Shown in pieces: positions 29,561 through 39,939 of a stretch of DNA of 64,000 nt. The number at the start of each line of letters is the position of its first letter. The stretch's first letter is position 1. Where the stretch lies: the NCBI RefSeq assembly GCF_000004195.4, contig NC_030678.2:90426404-90490403 (forward strand), given 5' to 3'. Under the pieces are notes generated by a model, which saw only the letters and a program-made list of their open reading frames with translations, did no database searches and was not told where the DNA came from. A program made the position numbers and the translations under genes. The stretch comes from Xenopus tropicalis. Taxonomy: Eukaryota > Chordata > Amphibia > Anura > Pipidae.

Positions 29561-30130
29561 CCAGTGAAGCGAACATCAACCAAAACAGAGCCCAGGACCA
29601 TGCGGGGAAATAAGTGGTTATTGCAGGAATGTTTTACTTACCCCCAACCTGCCAGGATGTAGTGCATCACAAACTCCCTTGCCCAAAAAGTAAATAAAAA
29701 TAAATAAAAAAGTAGGTAAGACCTGTGACACCCATCGGTGAGGTGGCGGCTGTGGCAGCGGTAATTTGCACGCTCTGCTGTACGAATCTGGTAGCCATAA
29801 ATGGTAGCCTTGCTCATCAGGGTGCTGGGTTCAGATGATTAATCCTTTGTATCCCAGAGCGGAGTCAACTGTGCAATGCAACATCAGCTCAGTGCGCCTC
29901 AATTTGGTGCGATGCACCGTAGGTCATCACGGGTAACTAGGGTCGGTACCGTAGCAACACTGGCTATTAGTATATAAAAGATATTGCTCCCTTTACAGCG
30001 CCGCGGCAGCGAGAGTTAGGAGCCAAAGATACCAAAAAAGACCCGAGAGGGTCATAAACTCAGAATTTGCTCCTTAGGGCAGACCTGTAGCTGGGTAGCT
30101 CGCCCTTTACAGCGGCTGCTAGAGCTGCTA
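29561..30130. other. Unidentified moderately GC-rich segment
   Basis: This stretch (for example GAGGTGGCGGCTGTGGCAGC, GTCGGTACCGTAGCAAC, GGGAGCCAAAGATACC-like sequence) stands out from the AT-rich flanks. It shows no ORF, TIR or known family that I can name. It may be part of a retroelement or an untranslated exon; I cannot tell. Confidence 0.3.
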
Positions 30131-30137
30131 CAGTAAC

Positions 30138-30227
30138 ATAATCATAGAAAGCTTTCAGAACATTTTAGTTCCTTTTTTAAGCTTGAAATGGGAACTAAAA
30201 TGTTCTGAAAGCTTGCTATGATTATCT
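30138..30227. repeat. Short inverted repeat (hairpin)
   Basis: The arm ATCATAGAAAGCTTTCAGAA..TTTTAGTTCC is mirrored by GGAACTAAAATGTTCTGAAAGCTTGCTATGAT with a 16-20 bp loop. Confidence 0.8.
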
Positions 30228-30360
30228 TAGTTAGCCAATAAAGGTATCACCTTTATACCATTTTTGTTATTTTTTTATTTCAAAAGGGTTACCCTGTAAA
30301 CAGACTGGAAGATAAATAGGAGAGGTTCTAGGTAAAAAGATGGACAATAAAAAAAAGCCT

Positions 30361-30854
30361 TAAGGCCCCCATACACGGGCCGATTTTTTACTGTCAAACG
30401 ACCGATTCCCGAACGATCCGATACTATCGTTAAGTTATCGTATAGTTGATGGTGTGCGAACGATCGTCAGCCCACTAATCGACCCGACATTATTGTCCCT
30501 AAAATCGATTGGCCAGGTTTAAAAATTTTAGTCGTTTAACGATAAAATCTGCCAGTTGGTATGAGTGTCAGACATTTGTCTTCGAACGATTGTTCTCTGC
30601 GCATGCCATGATTGCCAGCAGCGGAAGTCAACGAACATAAATAAATAAATAAATACTGCTTCCGCCACAACATTGGATCGTACGTAGATGTACGATTGTA
30701 CATATTTTACTATAATGATACGATGAAATCTTTTGCAAATTATCGTTGCCCGTGGATGGCATATCGTATGAAAACCTGATCGCCATACGATTGTTTGTCG
30801 ATATAATCGTTCGTCGCACAACGAGTGAAATCACCTCGTGTATGGGGACCTTTA
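30361..30854. mobile_element. TIR repeat 'GGCCCCCATACACGGGCCGA'
   Basis: TTAAGGCCCCCATACACGGG on the left is mirrored by CTCGTGTATGGGGACCTTTAA on the right. Inner blocks rich in CGAACGATCG are also in inverted order. About 490 bp, non-coding. Confidence 0.8.
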
Positions 30855-31110
30855 AGGTGGCCATACACAGGCAGATTTAAACTGCCGATTCAAGTCCTTT
30901 AGATCAATTAGGCCTGTCTATGGGGGCCCCGGCAGGCCTCCCCAATTGATATCTGGGCGACAATCGGTAAAGTTTGATTTTGCCATCGGATTGGGGACCA
31001 CATTAGCTCACTGATATGGTCTTCGGTCCGACGGCTCCTATGCCCGTCGTTGTAATTTGATCGTTTGGCCCTAGGGCAAAACAATCAAATTAGCCGGATA
31101 TCGCCATGTT
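30855..31110. mobile_element. TIR repeat 'GGTGGCCATACACAGGCAGA', partial
   Basis: It abuts the previous element and shares the CATACAC...GATCGTTTGGCCCTAGGGC framework of the 23046-23404 copy. The right end is not clean. Confidence 0.6.
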
Positions 31111-31119
31111 ATGTGGGCA

Positions 31120-31340
31120 TATAGTAAGCAGGTGCTGCACTTGCAATGTCCCTCCGAAACTGCAAGCTATTGTGCGCACACACAAATCTTTAGGCAAGCA
31201 CACACAAATTGTTGTACACAAGAAGAATTCTACATGAAAAAACAACATTTTGCATTTATTCTTAACTGAGCACACCATTTTTACAAATCTGCACACAAGT
31301 TTAAAACATACGCTCAAAAGAATTTATTTTGTGCACATAT
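31120..31340. repeat. Repeat related to the 58.0-58.2 kb MITE
   Basis: The TGTGCGCACACACAAATCTTT / GAAAAAACAACATTTTGCAT / TTGTGCACATATCCGAGAAGG segments match the interior of the element at 58036-58236 in inverted module order. The termini are decayed. Confidence 0.5.
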
Positions 31341-31554
31341 CCGAGAAGGAAGTATAGTGAACATTGCTTATGCGAGCGGCGTGTAATCCCTGCAAAGCGC
31401 AGCAAAATATATCAGAACTATAGAAAAAAAACAGAGTGGAGAAAATGTCCCTTGCGTATCAGTAGCCTCAAGAAAACCTGTCTGACATCTGTCTTGCTAC
31501 AAAATTGTTACCTAAAAGCTATCCATTAATCAAATCTGCCGCCTACCGGTTTGC

Positions 31555-31695
31555 TTCAGTTCCCGTGCGAATTAGCAGTACTTCCGTGTTACTGTCGCAC
31601 TGGTCACATGCTGCAGCACGGCACCGCTGATAGGAGCGCGTCAGCGTGCGCCACAGGAAGTAGTTTCTGTGTAGAGGACGTCCGAATCTGTGCAG
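31555..31695 (+). promoter_or_regulatory. ndufs5: Probable NDUFS5 promoter and 5' non-coding exon
   Basis: A CpG-containing stretch with two ETS-like sites (ACTTCCG at 31580; CAGGAAGT at 31654) just before a good donor, GCAG|GTGAGA, at 31696. Housekeeping mitochondrial genes commonly have ETS-driven TATA-less promoters. The first NDUFS5 coding exon starts only 2 nt before its ATG, so a 5' non-coding exon must exist upstream. This is the best candidate, which would give a 3.75-kb first intron. No transcript evidence. Confidence 0.5.
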
Positions 31696-32411
31696 GTGAG
31701 AGCTTAAATTGGCAGCCGAATCCCTACATTTCATTCGCTTGTTTATCGGCGCACGTGTCTTGTTTATACTCGAGTGCTCGCAGTTGTGAGAATATATGGA
31801 TATGTGATTCAGCTGTATATATGCATGGGTCTGTCTGTAGTGCACTGAGGCAGAGGGCACCTTGTGTCCTACAAACTGTACGATTATGTAGTGAACACTT
31901 TCATAATTCGTGCGTGAGTTGTGTTTACCGGTGTGCTTCGCTACAAAAACTTTTCTTACATGTTGCCGACTTTTTCAGTATATTATGAACATGAAAATTT
32001 TCAATTCTAATTGGGACTTCCAGGCGCATTAGTTACCAGCCTTCACATATTTAAGGCGAACTAAAGCAATAATTACTGAGGGGTGCCAAAATGTTAAGTA
32101 CTTATAAGATACCCTGGTCCTGTGCTCCTGTTAGCAGAACACCACTGGCCCAGGGTTGCTCCATAGAAGCTAATTTGCCACTAACTTCTTCCTGTTAGGT
32201 CTTCTCCAGCCCTGAGCAGGTAGAGGGAAAAAGCCGGCTTTTGCCTTCAGCATGTGCGCCTGACTGGACTGGAAAAAAACAGAAGACAGAATTTTTATTG
32301 TCAAGCAAAATAAACTTCACTTACACTATATAAATTATTTATCTTATTTCCTTCAGCCTTGGAATTCACAACTGCAGCAAGCAGGCAGGCACCATTTTGT
32401 GGACACTGTTA

Positions 32412-32826
32412 TTAAAGGGGAAGGAAAGGCTAAGTCACTTGGGGGTGCTAAAATTTTAAGCACCCCCAAGTGACCTGCATCGCTTAACTCGTACCCCGGG
32501 CTGGTGCCCCTGTTAGGAGAAAACAGCACCAGCCCAGGGCACCTGGGGCGATGCGCTTCCGCCTTCCTTTCCCCTAGACTCCGAGTCCGGCGCATGCGCA
32601 GTAGAGTAAAAAGGCCGACTTCTCTGTCAAAGTTCGGCTTTTCACTCTACTGCGCATGCACGCGTGGCGAGAGAGGAAGGAGGAAACGATCGCTGCTACC
32701 CCGGGCTGGTGCTGTTTTCTCCATACAGGGGCACCAGCCCGGGATAGAAGGTAAGCGATCTAAGTCACTTGGGGGTGCCTAACATTTTGGCACCCCCAAG
32801 TGACTTAGCCTTTCCTTCTTCTTTAA
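32412..32826. mobile_element. T2-type MITE, TTAA-flanked palindrome
   Basis: TTAAAGGGGAAGGAAAGGCT at the left; AGCCTTTCCTTCTTCTTTAA at the right. Inner arms: CACTTGGGGGTGCTAAAA / AACATTTTGGCACCCCCAAG. The centre: CTCTACTGCGCATGC with its complement upstream. It is very similar to 14876-15293. A related decayed piece precedes it (32054-32300). It lies in the presumed first intron of NDUFS5. Confidence 0.85.
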
Positions 32827-32992
32827 GGCAAGCTTTACATCATGCCAAAATCTTGTTTCTGTGCCAGTATGAGGGGACCATATACCCATGTCCATGCACT
32901 GGGTACAAAATGAGATAGTGAGGAGTGCAGCAACATCTAAGAAGTTCTGAACTGAAAGTGAAAGTAACTGTCTGCCCCACCCCTATGCCTAA

Positions 32993-33299
32993 CAGTGTTC
33001 GCCAACCAGTGGCTTGTGAGTAACATGTTGCTCCCCAACCCCTTGGATGTCGCTCCCAGTGGCCTCAAAGCAGTTGCTAGTTTTTGGATTCCTGGCTTTT
33101 GGGCAGGTTTTGGTTGCATAGAAACCATGTGTACTGCCAAACAGAGCCTCATGTAGGCTGCCAGTCCACATAGGAGCAGCCAAATTGCTAATCAGAGCCC
33201 CTATTTTTAACCCCAGGAACATTTTTAATGCTTGTGTTGCTCCCCAACTCTATTTACATTTGAATGTGGCTCACAGGTAAAAAAGGTTGGGGATCCCTG
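32993..33299. mobile_element. hAT-type MITE ('CAGTGTTCGCCAACC...GGTTGGGGATCCCTG')
   Basis: Inverted ends as in the 851-1157 and 38394-38690 copies. The flanks share only GCCTAA, so the target duplication has decayed. Orientation is opposite to the 851 copy. Confidence 0.75.
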
Positions 33300-35443
33300 G
33301 CCTAAGCCATGGAGACTGGGCAGGCAATGATTGACAGTTATGATTTTTAATTGCTTTTATAATGGGTATGGGTGTGTTAATAAAAAGATGAGTTTGGGTT
33401 TTGATAGGGGCTTTTATTATACAGCTTTTTATGCCTGGGTGACAGGTCCACTTTAAAGAGCGCTGGCAATGCAAGAGGCACACTCAGAGGGTGCCAGTAT
33501 TTAGCATATTGTACCGCAGCTGCAGAATACCACAAGGAGCAGAAGCTGCCAATATGTGTTCCCTGCATAGTGACACTACCAGGAGGTGGCAGAATGGTGG
33601 ATAGCAGTTATAGTAGGGCAAGACAGTGATTGCCCTTTAATTGAAGTAATACTCCTCCACAATTGATTTTTGGCTGAGTAGGGCCATGTTTAGGAAAGTT
33701 CTACTTTAAAGTAAAAAAGGTGTTCAGTAATGTCTGTGTTGCCCATTACTTTGTATTATCTAAAGCTGTCATTTCAATGATACAAAAACCTAAATGTAGT
33801 GCATAGTCACACCGAAGCAGAACTGCAAAAATCCCATTTAATCCCTGAATTATTTTATTATTTATTGATTTATAAAACTGCACTAGTTTAGAAAATATAT
33901 CATATTATAAACAAACAGTTATGTTGGCTGTCACATCATTTACAAAACCCCATAAACAATAAAAAAAAATAAACAAAAAAAAAATCAGTGAAACAAGGCT
34001 TGGTTATTGTATAATGGCATTCCTGTGACTCCTTGGTGGAGCGGTGTGGACAGTGAAGCACGTTGGTTTGAAAGTATGGTTGTGATTTGCAGCAAGTGAT
34101 GGAGGTGAATGCTGTATGATTAGTTAAACAGAGTCGCAAGAATACAGGCATCTCAATGTCTTTACATGCATCGCAGTGGATTAATGTTTCCCAGGTCAAG
34201 CACAGTCGCATAATGCTCATTTGAGAGATGGAGAGATGCACGCAGCCCTGGTTGATCTGTGCTTTGATAATAGTCTGCAAATGACTGTTGTTGCTGGTAA
34301 TGTAATAAGTCTACAGGGGCTACAAGCAAACTAAAGGTTGTCCACTAGCAAACTATTAGACTGTCACTACATACTAAGCTTGCAGGTTATGCAGATGCTT
34401 TTTCTTTTTAACTGAATTTGCATTCTATTCAACTGCTTATATTAAGTAATATACCCAATAACCAAGCCTTCCTTCACAAATGAATTGTCTCCTACATTAT
34501 ATATTTATATGTACAATACATGTTTCTAATATTTATTTTTGTTGATGGGTTTTTGTAATATACAAGATATTTGTGTGTATGATATTGTGCAGTTTAAATA
34601 AATGATTAAAGAGACACTTAGGGGCTGATTTACTAATCCACGAACCGTCCGAATGCGTTTTTTTCGTAATGATCGGTATTTTGCGATTTTTTCGTAAATT
34701 GACGCGACTTTTTCGTAGCCATTACGACTGTTTCGCAAAATGTCGCAACTTTTAGATGCATGATGATCTGTTTTTATTAGTGTTGAATGTAACTCTATTG
34801 CGTTGCCCAACATGCTGCTGTTGGGGAAAGACAGGGGTTTGTTTATACAGAGGGCTTTTCAGTGGACTTCTGATTTGTTTTGAAAACAGAAAATGAGTGT
34901 GCTTGTTATTACCTGTCCATTCTTTTGTTGTGTTATAGTTGGAACATCAGTACTGACTTGCACACCAGTGCTGTATATTCTGCTTTACATCAGTTCATAT
35001 AGTCAGCATGCAGTTGGACCCTGGGAGTTGACTTTCTCTGGGTAAATTCCAGGATCTTGTTACTGATAGTTGAATTTACAGTACATCAGCTGGCCTTATT
35101 GTACCTGCTTCACGGAAAGTTTTGTAAAACATTTTTACCAGCAACTAGAAACTAGAAATTCTTTAGCAACATTTAAGGAACACCAAGAAGAGCTAGCCAG
35201 CAACATGAAGAAGCATTTTTTTTTAGCTGACATTTGCTTTCATGAAATTAGTCACAAGTCTTAGTTATGTATGCAAAGGTATAGCCATATATGATATTTC
35301 ACTAACACTGTAGAGAAGATGCAGTGTGTCTGGCTCTGGAAGGGGAAAGGGTGTAACAACAGGTAAACAAATCTGTTATTCTGGGCAAGAAATAGTTGGT
35401 ATTCATTACAAATTTGCTAATTCCAGCTGATCTTTCCCTATAG
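33300..35443. other. NDUFS5 intron 1, right part
   Basis: Mostly unrecognised AT-rich sequence. It includes an A-rich run (33960-33987) and a fragment of the GGGGCTGATTTACT MITE at 34620-34750. No coding sequence supported. Confidence 0.4.
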
Positions 35444-35445
35444 GC

Positions 35446-35661
35446 ATGCCGTTTATTGACGTCCAGAGTAAACTTGGAATCAACATAGATAAATGGATGT
35501 TACTGCAGAGCTCACAGCAACCATATCGCTGGGTTTCTTCATGCCAGGCATTTGAGAAAGAGTGGGTGGAATGCTCCCATGGAATTGGACAGATCCGAGC
35601 ACGAAAGGAATGCAGGTTGGAATATGAAGACTTCTATGAGTGCATGAGCAGAAACAAATTG
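35446..35661 (+). CDS. ndufs5: NDUFS5 coding exon 1
   Basis: The acceptor is TTCCCTATAG at 35443, then GC and the start codon. 72 codons carry both CX9C motifs; the donor is at 35662. Confidence 0.95.
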
Positions 35662-36270
35662 GTGAGTAGGTGTTTATTATACTGTTTGAGTTGTTGAGCT
35701 TGTGTGTCTGTAGTATCCATATCCAGTATGCTGATTAAGGTTAGATGAAAGATAATGTTAATGCTTTCACATAATTGTAGTGTGGAGATTAGCGCTAAGC
35801 CAGCAGTGAGGTAAAGCTCACTTTTGGCTCCCATACTTCACTTTCCCAAAAGATGTTAAGAGTGTTTAAGAGCAAAATAATTTTCCTGGGCAGAATTTCT
35901 AAGATAATAAATCTTTCACAAGATGTACAAGTTATATGCGCCAAACAAATACATGAAGTCTCCAAAATGTTCAGAATAAAACAGCAGAACTGGATAGTGA
36001 AGTATATATTTTTAATAAAAAATAAAATCCCAAATGGGTATACTCCCAAACATAATATGACAGATAGTGTTGTATAAATAATCACTCAGAATCCAAGCAG
36101 AAGTTCCAAATTACCCAAGAGTGTCCCTGGCCTTTAAAAAGCCTTCTTACTTTATTTTGTTACTCTTACAGAGACAGAGATTGCAGGCAATCCAAGAACA
36201 AAAGAAGAAGCTGGAGAAAGAAGGAAAATATAAGGCACCAGATTTCAGCAAAGATGACAACAGTCCTTAA
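35446..36270 (+). CDS. ndufs5: NADH dehydrogenase [ubiquinone] iron-sulfur protein 5 (complex I 15 kDa subunit)
   Basis: NDUFS5 is an accessory subunit of mitochondrial complex I on the intermembrane-space side of the membrane arm. Two coding exons, 35446-35661 and 36172-36270, join in phase 0 (donor TTG|GTGAGT; acceptor CTCTTACAG) to give 104 residues; the human protein is about 106. The twin CX9C motif is exact: C33-x9-C43 and C56-x9-C66. Such motifs are oxidised by the MIA40 import pathway to form a CHCH helical hairpin. The start MPFIDVQSKLGINIDKW matches the family N terminus. The C-terminal exon is the lysine-rich helix ending in a short polar tail. The acceptor AG (35443) is two bases before ATG, so the 5' UTR is almost all in an upstream exon. 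The frame is intact. Confidence 0.96.
36172..36270 (+). CDS. ndufs5: NDUFS5 coding exon 2 (terminal)
   Basis: 32 codons plus TAA (36268-36270), beginning RQRLQAIQEQKKKLEKEGKY, which matches the family C-terminal helix. Confidence 0.95.
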   Translation, partial: RQRLQAIQEQKKKLEKEGKYKAPDFSKDDNSP

Positions 36271-36386
36271 TCCGTAAAAAAGCCATCAATTTTTGTTCAT
36301 TACAGCACCAACAAGTTACACAGCGCTTTAAAGCAATTACTCACTCTATGTTGTGAATCCCAAAACTTGCATTACATTTTGAAATT

Positions 36387-36392
36387 ATTAAA
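36387..36392 (+). terminator. Polyadenylation signal ATTAAA, NDUFS5
   Basis: ATTAAA lies 117 bp after the stop codon; no AATAAA occurs nearer. Confidence 0.5.
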
Positions 36393-36925
36393 TTGATCCT
36401 TACTGGTCCATGTGTTGTTTGAACTATTTCAGCATGTGGATGGGGAATTTTCAGTACTTTCTATCTCACTATTTTCTGTGTTCAATGCAGTTTTGATGCT
36501 GTCCCATGGGAAACATGAAATCGGGGTTCTACTGTAATTAATTTTGTATGAAATAGCATTTCTGCCTATAGAGGCCAACTTAAATTTGAGAGACAAAATT
36601 AACACTGGTACATTGTGTTTTTTGGTATTAGGCTGAATGCATACTACACAATGTTAATTTTATTCTTAATATGACGAACCAAAAAAACTAAATTTGAATT
36701 TCCCTTGCAACATTAAATACAGGTGAACATAGCTGCGTAGTTAGATAGATCTGGTGGGATTATCTATTCATATTTGATCAAAATACCCCATTTTATACTG
36801 ATTTCTGGCCATGTATGTTCTTCAGCTGTTGATGAACTATCCAGTGTAAGAAATAATGGGACGGATTTAGGGTGTAAAATGAAACCTCCACTAAAGCCAT
36901 TGGGGAAATCTAATTGAATTAGACA

Positions 36926-37093
36926 GTATCTAGTAGAATTAAGTCTAAAACAACTGGACTTTTCTGAGTTTTCTTGAGAACGTTTCACCACTTATCCAAG
37001 TGGCTTCTTCAGTTCAAACTGAAAAAGCCATTCGGGTGAGTGGTAAAAGAAAAAAGTCAGATGTTAGACTTAATTCCACTAGATACTGTATAT
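36926..37093. mobile_element. MITE 'ACAGTATCTAGTAGAATTAAGTCTA'
   Basis: The arm GACAGTATCTAGTAGAATTAA is mirrored by TTAATTCCACTAGATACTGT; between them are CACTTATCCAAGTGGCTTCTTCAG and its near-complement AAAGCCATTCGGGTGAGTGG. A shorter copy lies at 38712-38830 with the same CAGTATCTAGTGGAATTAAG end and the same flank (GACC.GGATGAAT...CTTCATAGAC). Confidence 0.75.
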
Positions 37094-37099
37094 CATGAC

Positions 37100-38393
37100 C
37101 TGGATGAATCTTCATAGACTAATTGACTTAGGCAGAAAGTTTTTTGAACCAGGCCTGTCCTTTACTATACATTTTGAAGCTGGCTGGGTTATGTGGATGC
37201 ACAGTATCTATACTAACTTAGAAATACAGAATCTAGTAATAAGGGTAGATTTGTGCATAAGAAGTAGCAGTGTGACATTTCTACAAACTCTATACAGCCC
37301 AGAAGGATCATATAGTATTTGGTTGTCCTGGTGGGTGCAGTGGCAGATGTCATGCGTTGAAACTATAGCTTTTTGTGCATCATTGTTAAAAAATCGATTT
37401 CACCTCACATCCATTTCAGTTTTTTTGCATACTGGTATTGCTGGGAATCTTTTGTTGAGAACCTTATCAGTGAATTTCTTTTGAAAAGATACAGAACAGC
37501 CAATTCTAAATAATTAGGGCATTATACTGTATGTTCTTTTTATTGTTAGTTTTACAAATAGGGCTTGTGTTGAACATACTTTGTACAAGCAATAAATAAG
37601 GCCATACAGTCTTATCACAAAAGAATAGCAGTCCTGCTTGTAGGTGGCTTATATAACAGGTTTCAGTTTTGCTTCCTGGGAAACAATAAAATCTAAAATA
37701 CTAATCTAGGGAATGTGGCCAAAAGTATTCCGACACTACATTTAAAGTTAACATATATAATAATTAAGAATGTACCAGTGAATTATACTCTTTAAGATAT
37801 AGAAGGATTGTGCTTAAAAAAAAAAGTTGTGTTTTGGACTGATTTATTGAAAAATTCCACCAAAACCCCACTAGTCCCGCCCATCTGTTCCACTTCATGC
37901 TGGCTGAATTCTCAGCAGCTAGGCTGACCAGATAGAGAACAGAAGCTTGTCTTTGCTTGTGTGACTGCAGAGCTGTGATTGGCACGCCCACCCTTCATTT
38001 GAAACACAGACAGAGAACTGATAGGACCTATAGGATCTATAAGGGGCCATTTTACAGATAGGATTCATTTTTAGCCCAAAGTGAAACCAGCACCATATGT
38101 TATTCATAACTGCCTACAAAATTAGTTTTTTTTTCCATTTATCCAACATGTCTTCTTTAAATAGCAAGTTCTCAGTTTTAACCTACCTCTGAAAGCAACA
38201 TGGGAACAAAAAGTGCAGCACTAACAAGCCTAAAATGACCATGCCCAATAGGGTTTCCTAGCTGGAGTGATGTAATGGTCACAATCTGGGTTTGTGGGAT
38301 GCCAGGAGAAGTGTACTACAGATCTGGACTGGGATTCAAAACAGGCCCTGGCATTTCAAGTATACAAAAGCCCAAACAGCGGAATGTCTATGG
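37100..38393. other. Spacer, no gene recognised
   Basis: Contains a possible Tc1-type left end (TGTGGCCAAAAGTATTCCGA, about 37714) and otherwise unrecognised sequence. Confidence 0.4.
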
Positions 38394-38690
38394 CAATGAT
38401 CCTCAACCAGTGGCTCCTGAGCTACATGTTGCTTACTACCCCCTCTGATGTTGCTGCCAGTGGCCTTAAAGCAGGTGCCCGTTCTGGTTTCTGGCTGTGT
38501 TTTAGAAACACAGATTCAGTGTTACTCCAAGCAGAGCCTCCTGCAAGCTAGCAGTCCACATGGGACTACCAAATAGCCAATCACAGTCCTTATTTGGCAT
38601 CCTCAATGAACTGTTTTTATGCTTGTGTGGCTCCCCAGCACTTATTACATGTGAGTGTGGCTCATGAGTAAAAAATGTTGGGGATCCCTG
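38394..38690. mobile_element. hAT-type MITE with perfect 8-bp target duplication
   Basis: The ends are CAATGATCCTCAACC and GTTGGGGATCCCTG. GTCTATGG lies on both sides (38386-38393 and 38691-38698). It is 297 bp and of the same family as 851-1157. Confidence 0.9.
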
Positions 38691-38711
38691 GTCTATGGAA
38701 TCTTACAACAG

Positions 38712-38830
38712 CACCTCAGGCAGTATCTAGTGGAATTAAGTCTAAAACAACTGGAAAAACTTTTTTTCAAGAAAAACTCTGAAAAGTCCAGTTGTTTTAG
38801 GCTTAATTCTAATAGATATTGTTATCACGA
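38712..38830. mobile_element. Short copy of the 36926 MITE
   Basis: CAGTATCTAGTGGAATTAAGTC and CTTAATTCTAATAGATATTG form the inverted ends, with a shorter spacer (TTTTTTCAAGAAAAACTCTG) than in the 36926 copy. Confidence 0.7.
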
Positions 38831-39079
38831 CCAGGATGAATGAGAATCTTCATAGACGTAGTACTTCTGGCATTTACGAGTTTTGGTGGACTGGGGTTAA
38901 TTATCTGGCGGGGGGGGGGATGTTTTCCATATGTTGAGCTAGGTCCTCTTCATCCAGTAAAAAGCTAATCTTAAGGCTACTGTTTAAAATGGCATACATT
39001 ACAATTCTGTCCTTCACACTTTGTGGCTCTTTGTGGAAGGCTCTTTCCTTTTCTAAGCACAATAATTCTCATGTTCATA

Positions 39080-39377
39080 AAAAAAATTACTGAAATACGG
39101 TGGAGGACCTTGACTGGCCTGCACATAGTCCTGACCTCGACCCAAATGAACGCTTGTGCAGCAAACTGAAACACGTACTGTGACCTGGCCTGATCCACAA
39201 ACCCAGTGCCCAACCTCACCCATGCTTTTGTGGCTGAATGGCAGCAAATCTAATGAAAAGACATTAGAAAAGTAAATGCTGTTATAGCAACAAAGGAGTA
39301 CCAAATTTATATTCATTTCCTTTAAGAAAGAGATGTTGGACCAGCAGCAATACCGATACTTTTTGGCCATATAGTGT
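39080..39377 (+). pseudogene. Tc1-type transposase C-terminal remnant with right end
   Basis: The + strand reads VEDLDWPAHSPDLDPNERL, the Tc1 '[12 protein letters not shown]' motif with the third acidic residue retained, followed by a frame with stops. About 200 bp on is a terminal sequence, ATACTTTTTGGCCATATAGTGTA. Its complement resembles 37714-37728, so a decayed element of about 1.66 kb, carrying the hAT MITE inside, may span 37711-39377. Confidence 0.65.
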
Positions 39378-39774
39378 ATTTGTGCAGCATTAGCCTAAGA
39401 GCTGTGTAAATAAAATATAATATTTGAAATATGAATGAGTTCACCCTGACCAGTAGGTGCTGTATCTTAAAAGGTACATAAAGATTCTATTTTTATTAGG
39501 GCTTCTTGTTCATAGTGCTACAGTATGTAGTGTCTGTACCCTACATGATGAACTGCACTTCTACTACATGAAATAATGTATCTTTTTTTGGACAAAAAAG
39601 TCCTGTTAAAGTTCTCCCATCTCATTAAAATAAGAGGTCTGTCCTTTGAGGCAGAGATGCATAGTTCAAACATTGTAGCAGTTGGTAAGACTGATGGGAC
39701 AAAGTTGATGGTTGGGTGAAATAATGCATTGTGGCTTGGATGATTTATTGAACAAGCATAATACCGAAGGCTAT

Positions 39775-39935
39775 TGGTAATATACAGTTAGTACAAATAT
39801 TGGTATATATAGGTTATAGAGTATATAGATGGATTAGTAGGAGTGTGTGTATATATGTGTGCTGGGTTTTATTTGGGGGGGTTTGAACTTCTTGGACTTT
39901 GGTCTTTTATAGCCATATTTAACTATGTAACCCCC
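39775..39935 (+). mobile_element. CR1/L2-type LINE, 3' tail only
   Basis: The tail sequence GAAGGCTATTGGTAATATAC...GTGCTGGGTTTTATTTGG...GAACTTCTTGGACTTTGGTC...TAACTATGTAAC matches the ends of copies 1 and 2. Heavily 5' truncated. Confidence 0.75.
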
Positions 39936-39939
39936 TGTG

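Noticed and set aside
31551..31988. 145-codon + ORF over the NDUFS5 promoter region
   Set aside because: No domain or family match; it overlaps the presumed 5' exon and continues through the donor. Treated as chance, though a transcript test would settle it.
35795..36085. Hydrophobic - strand ORF in the NDUFS5 intron
   Set aside because: A short AT-rich frame antisense to an intron with no family resemblance; hydrophobicity reflects T-rich codons.
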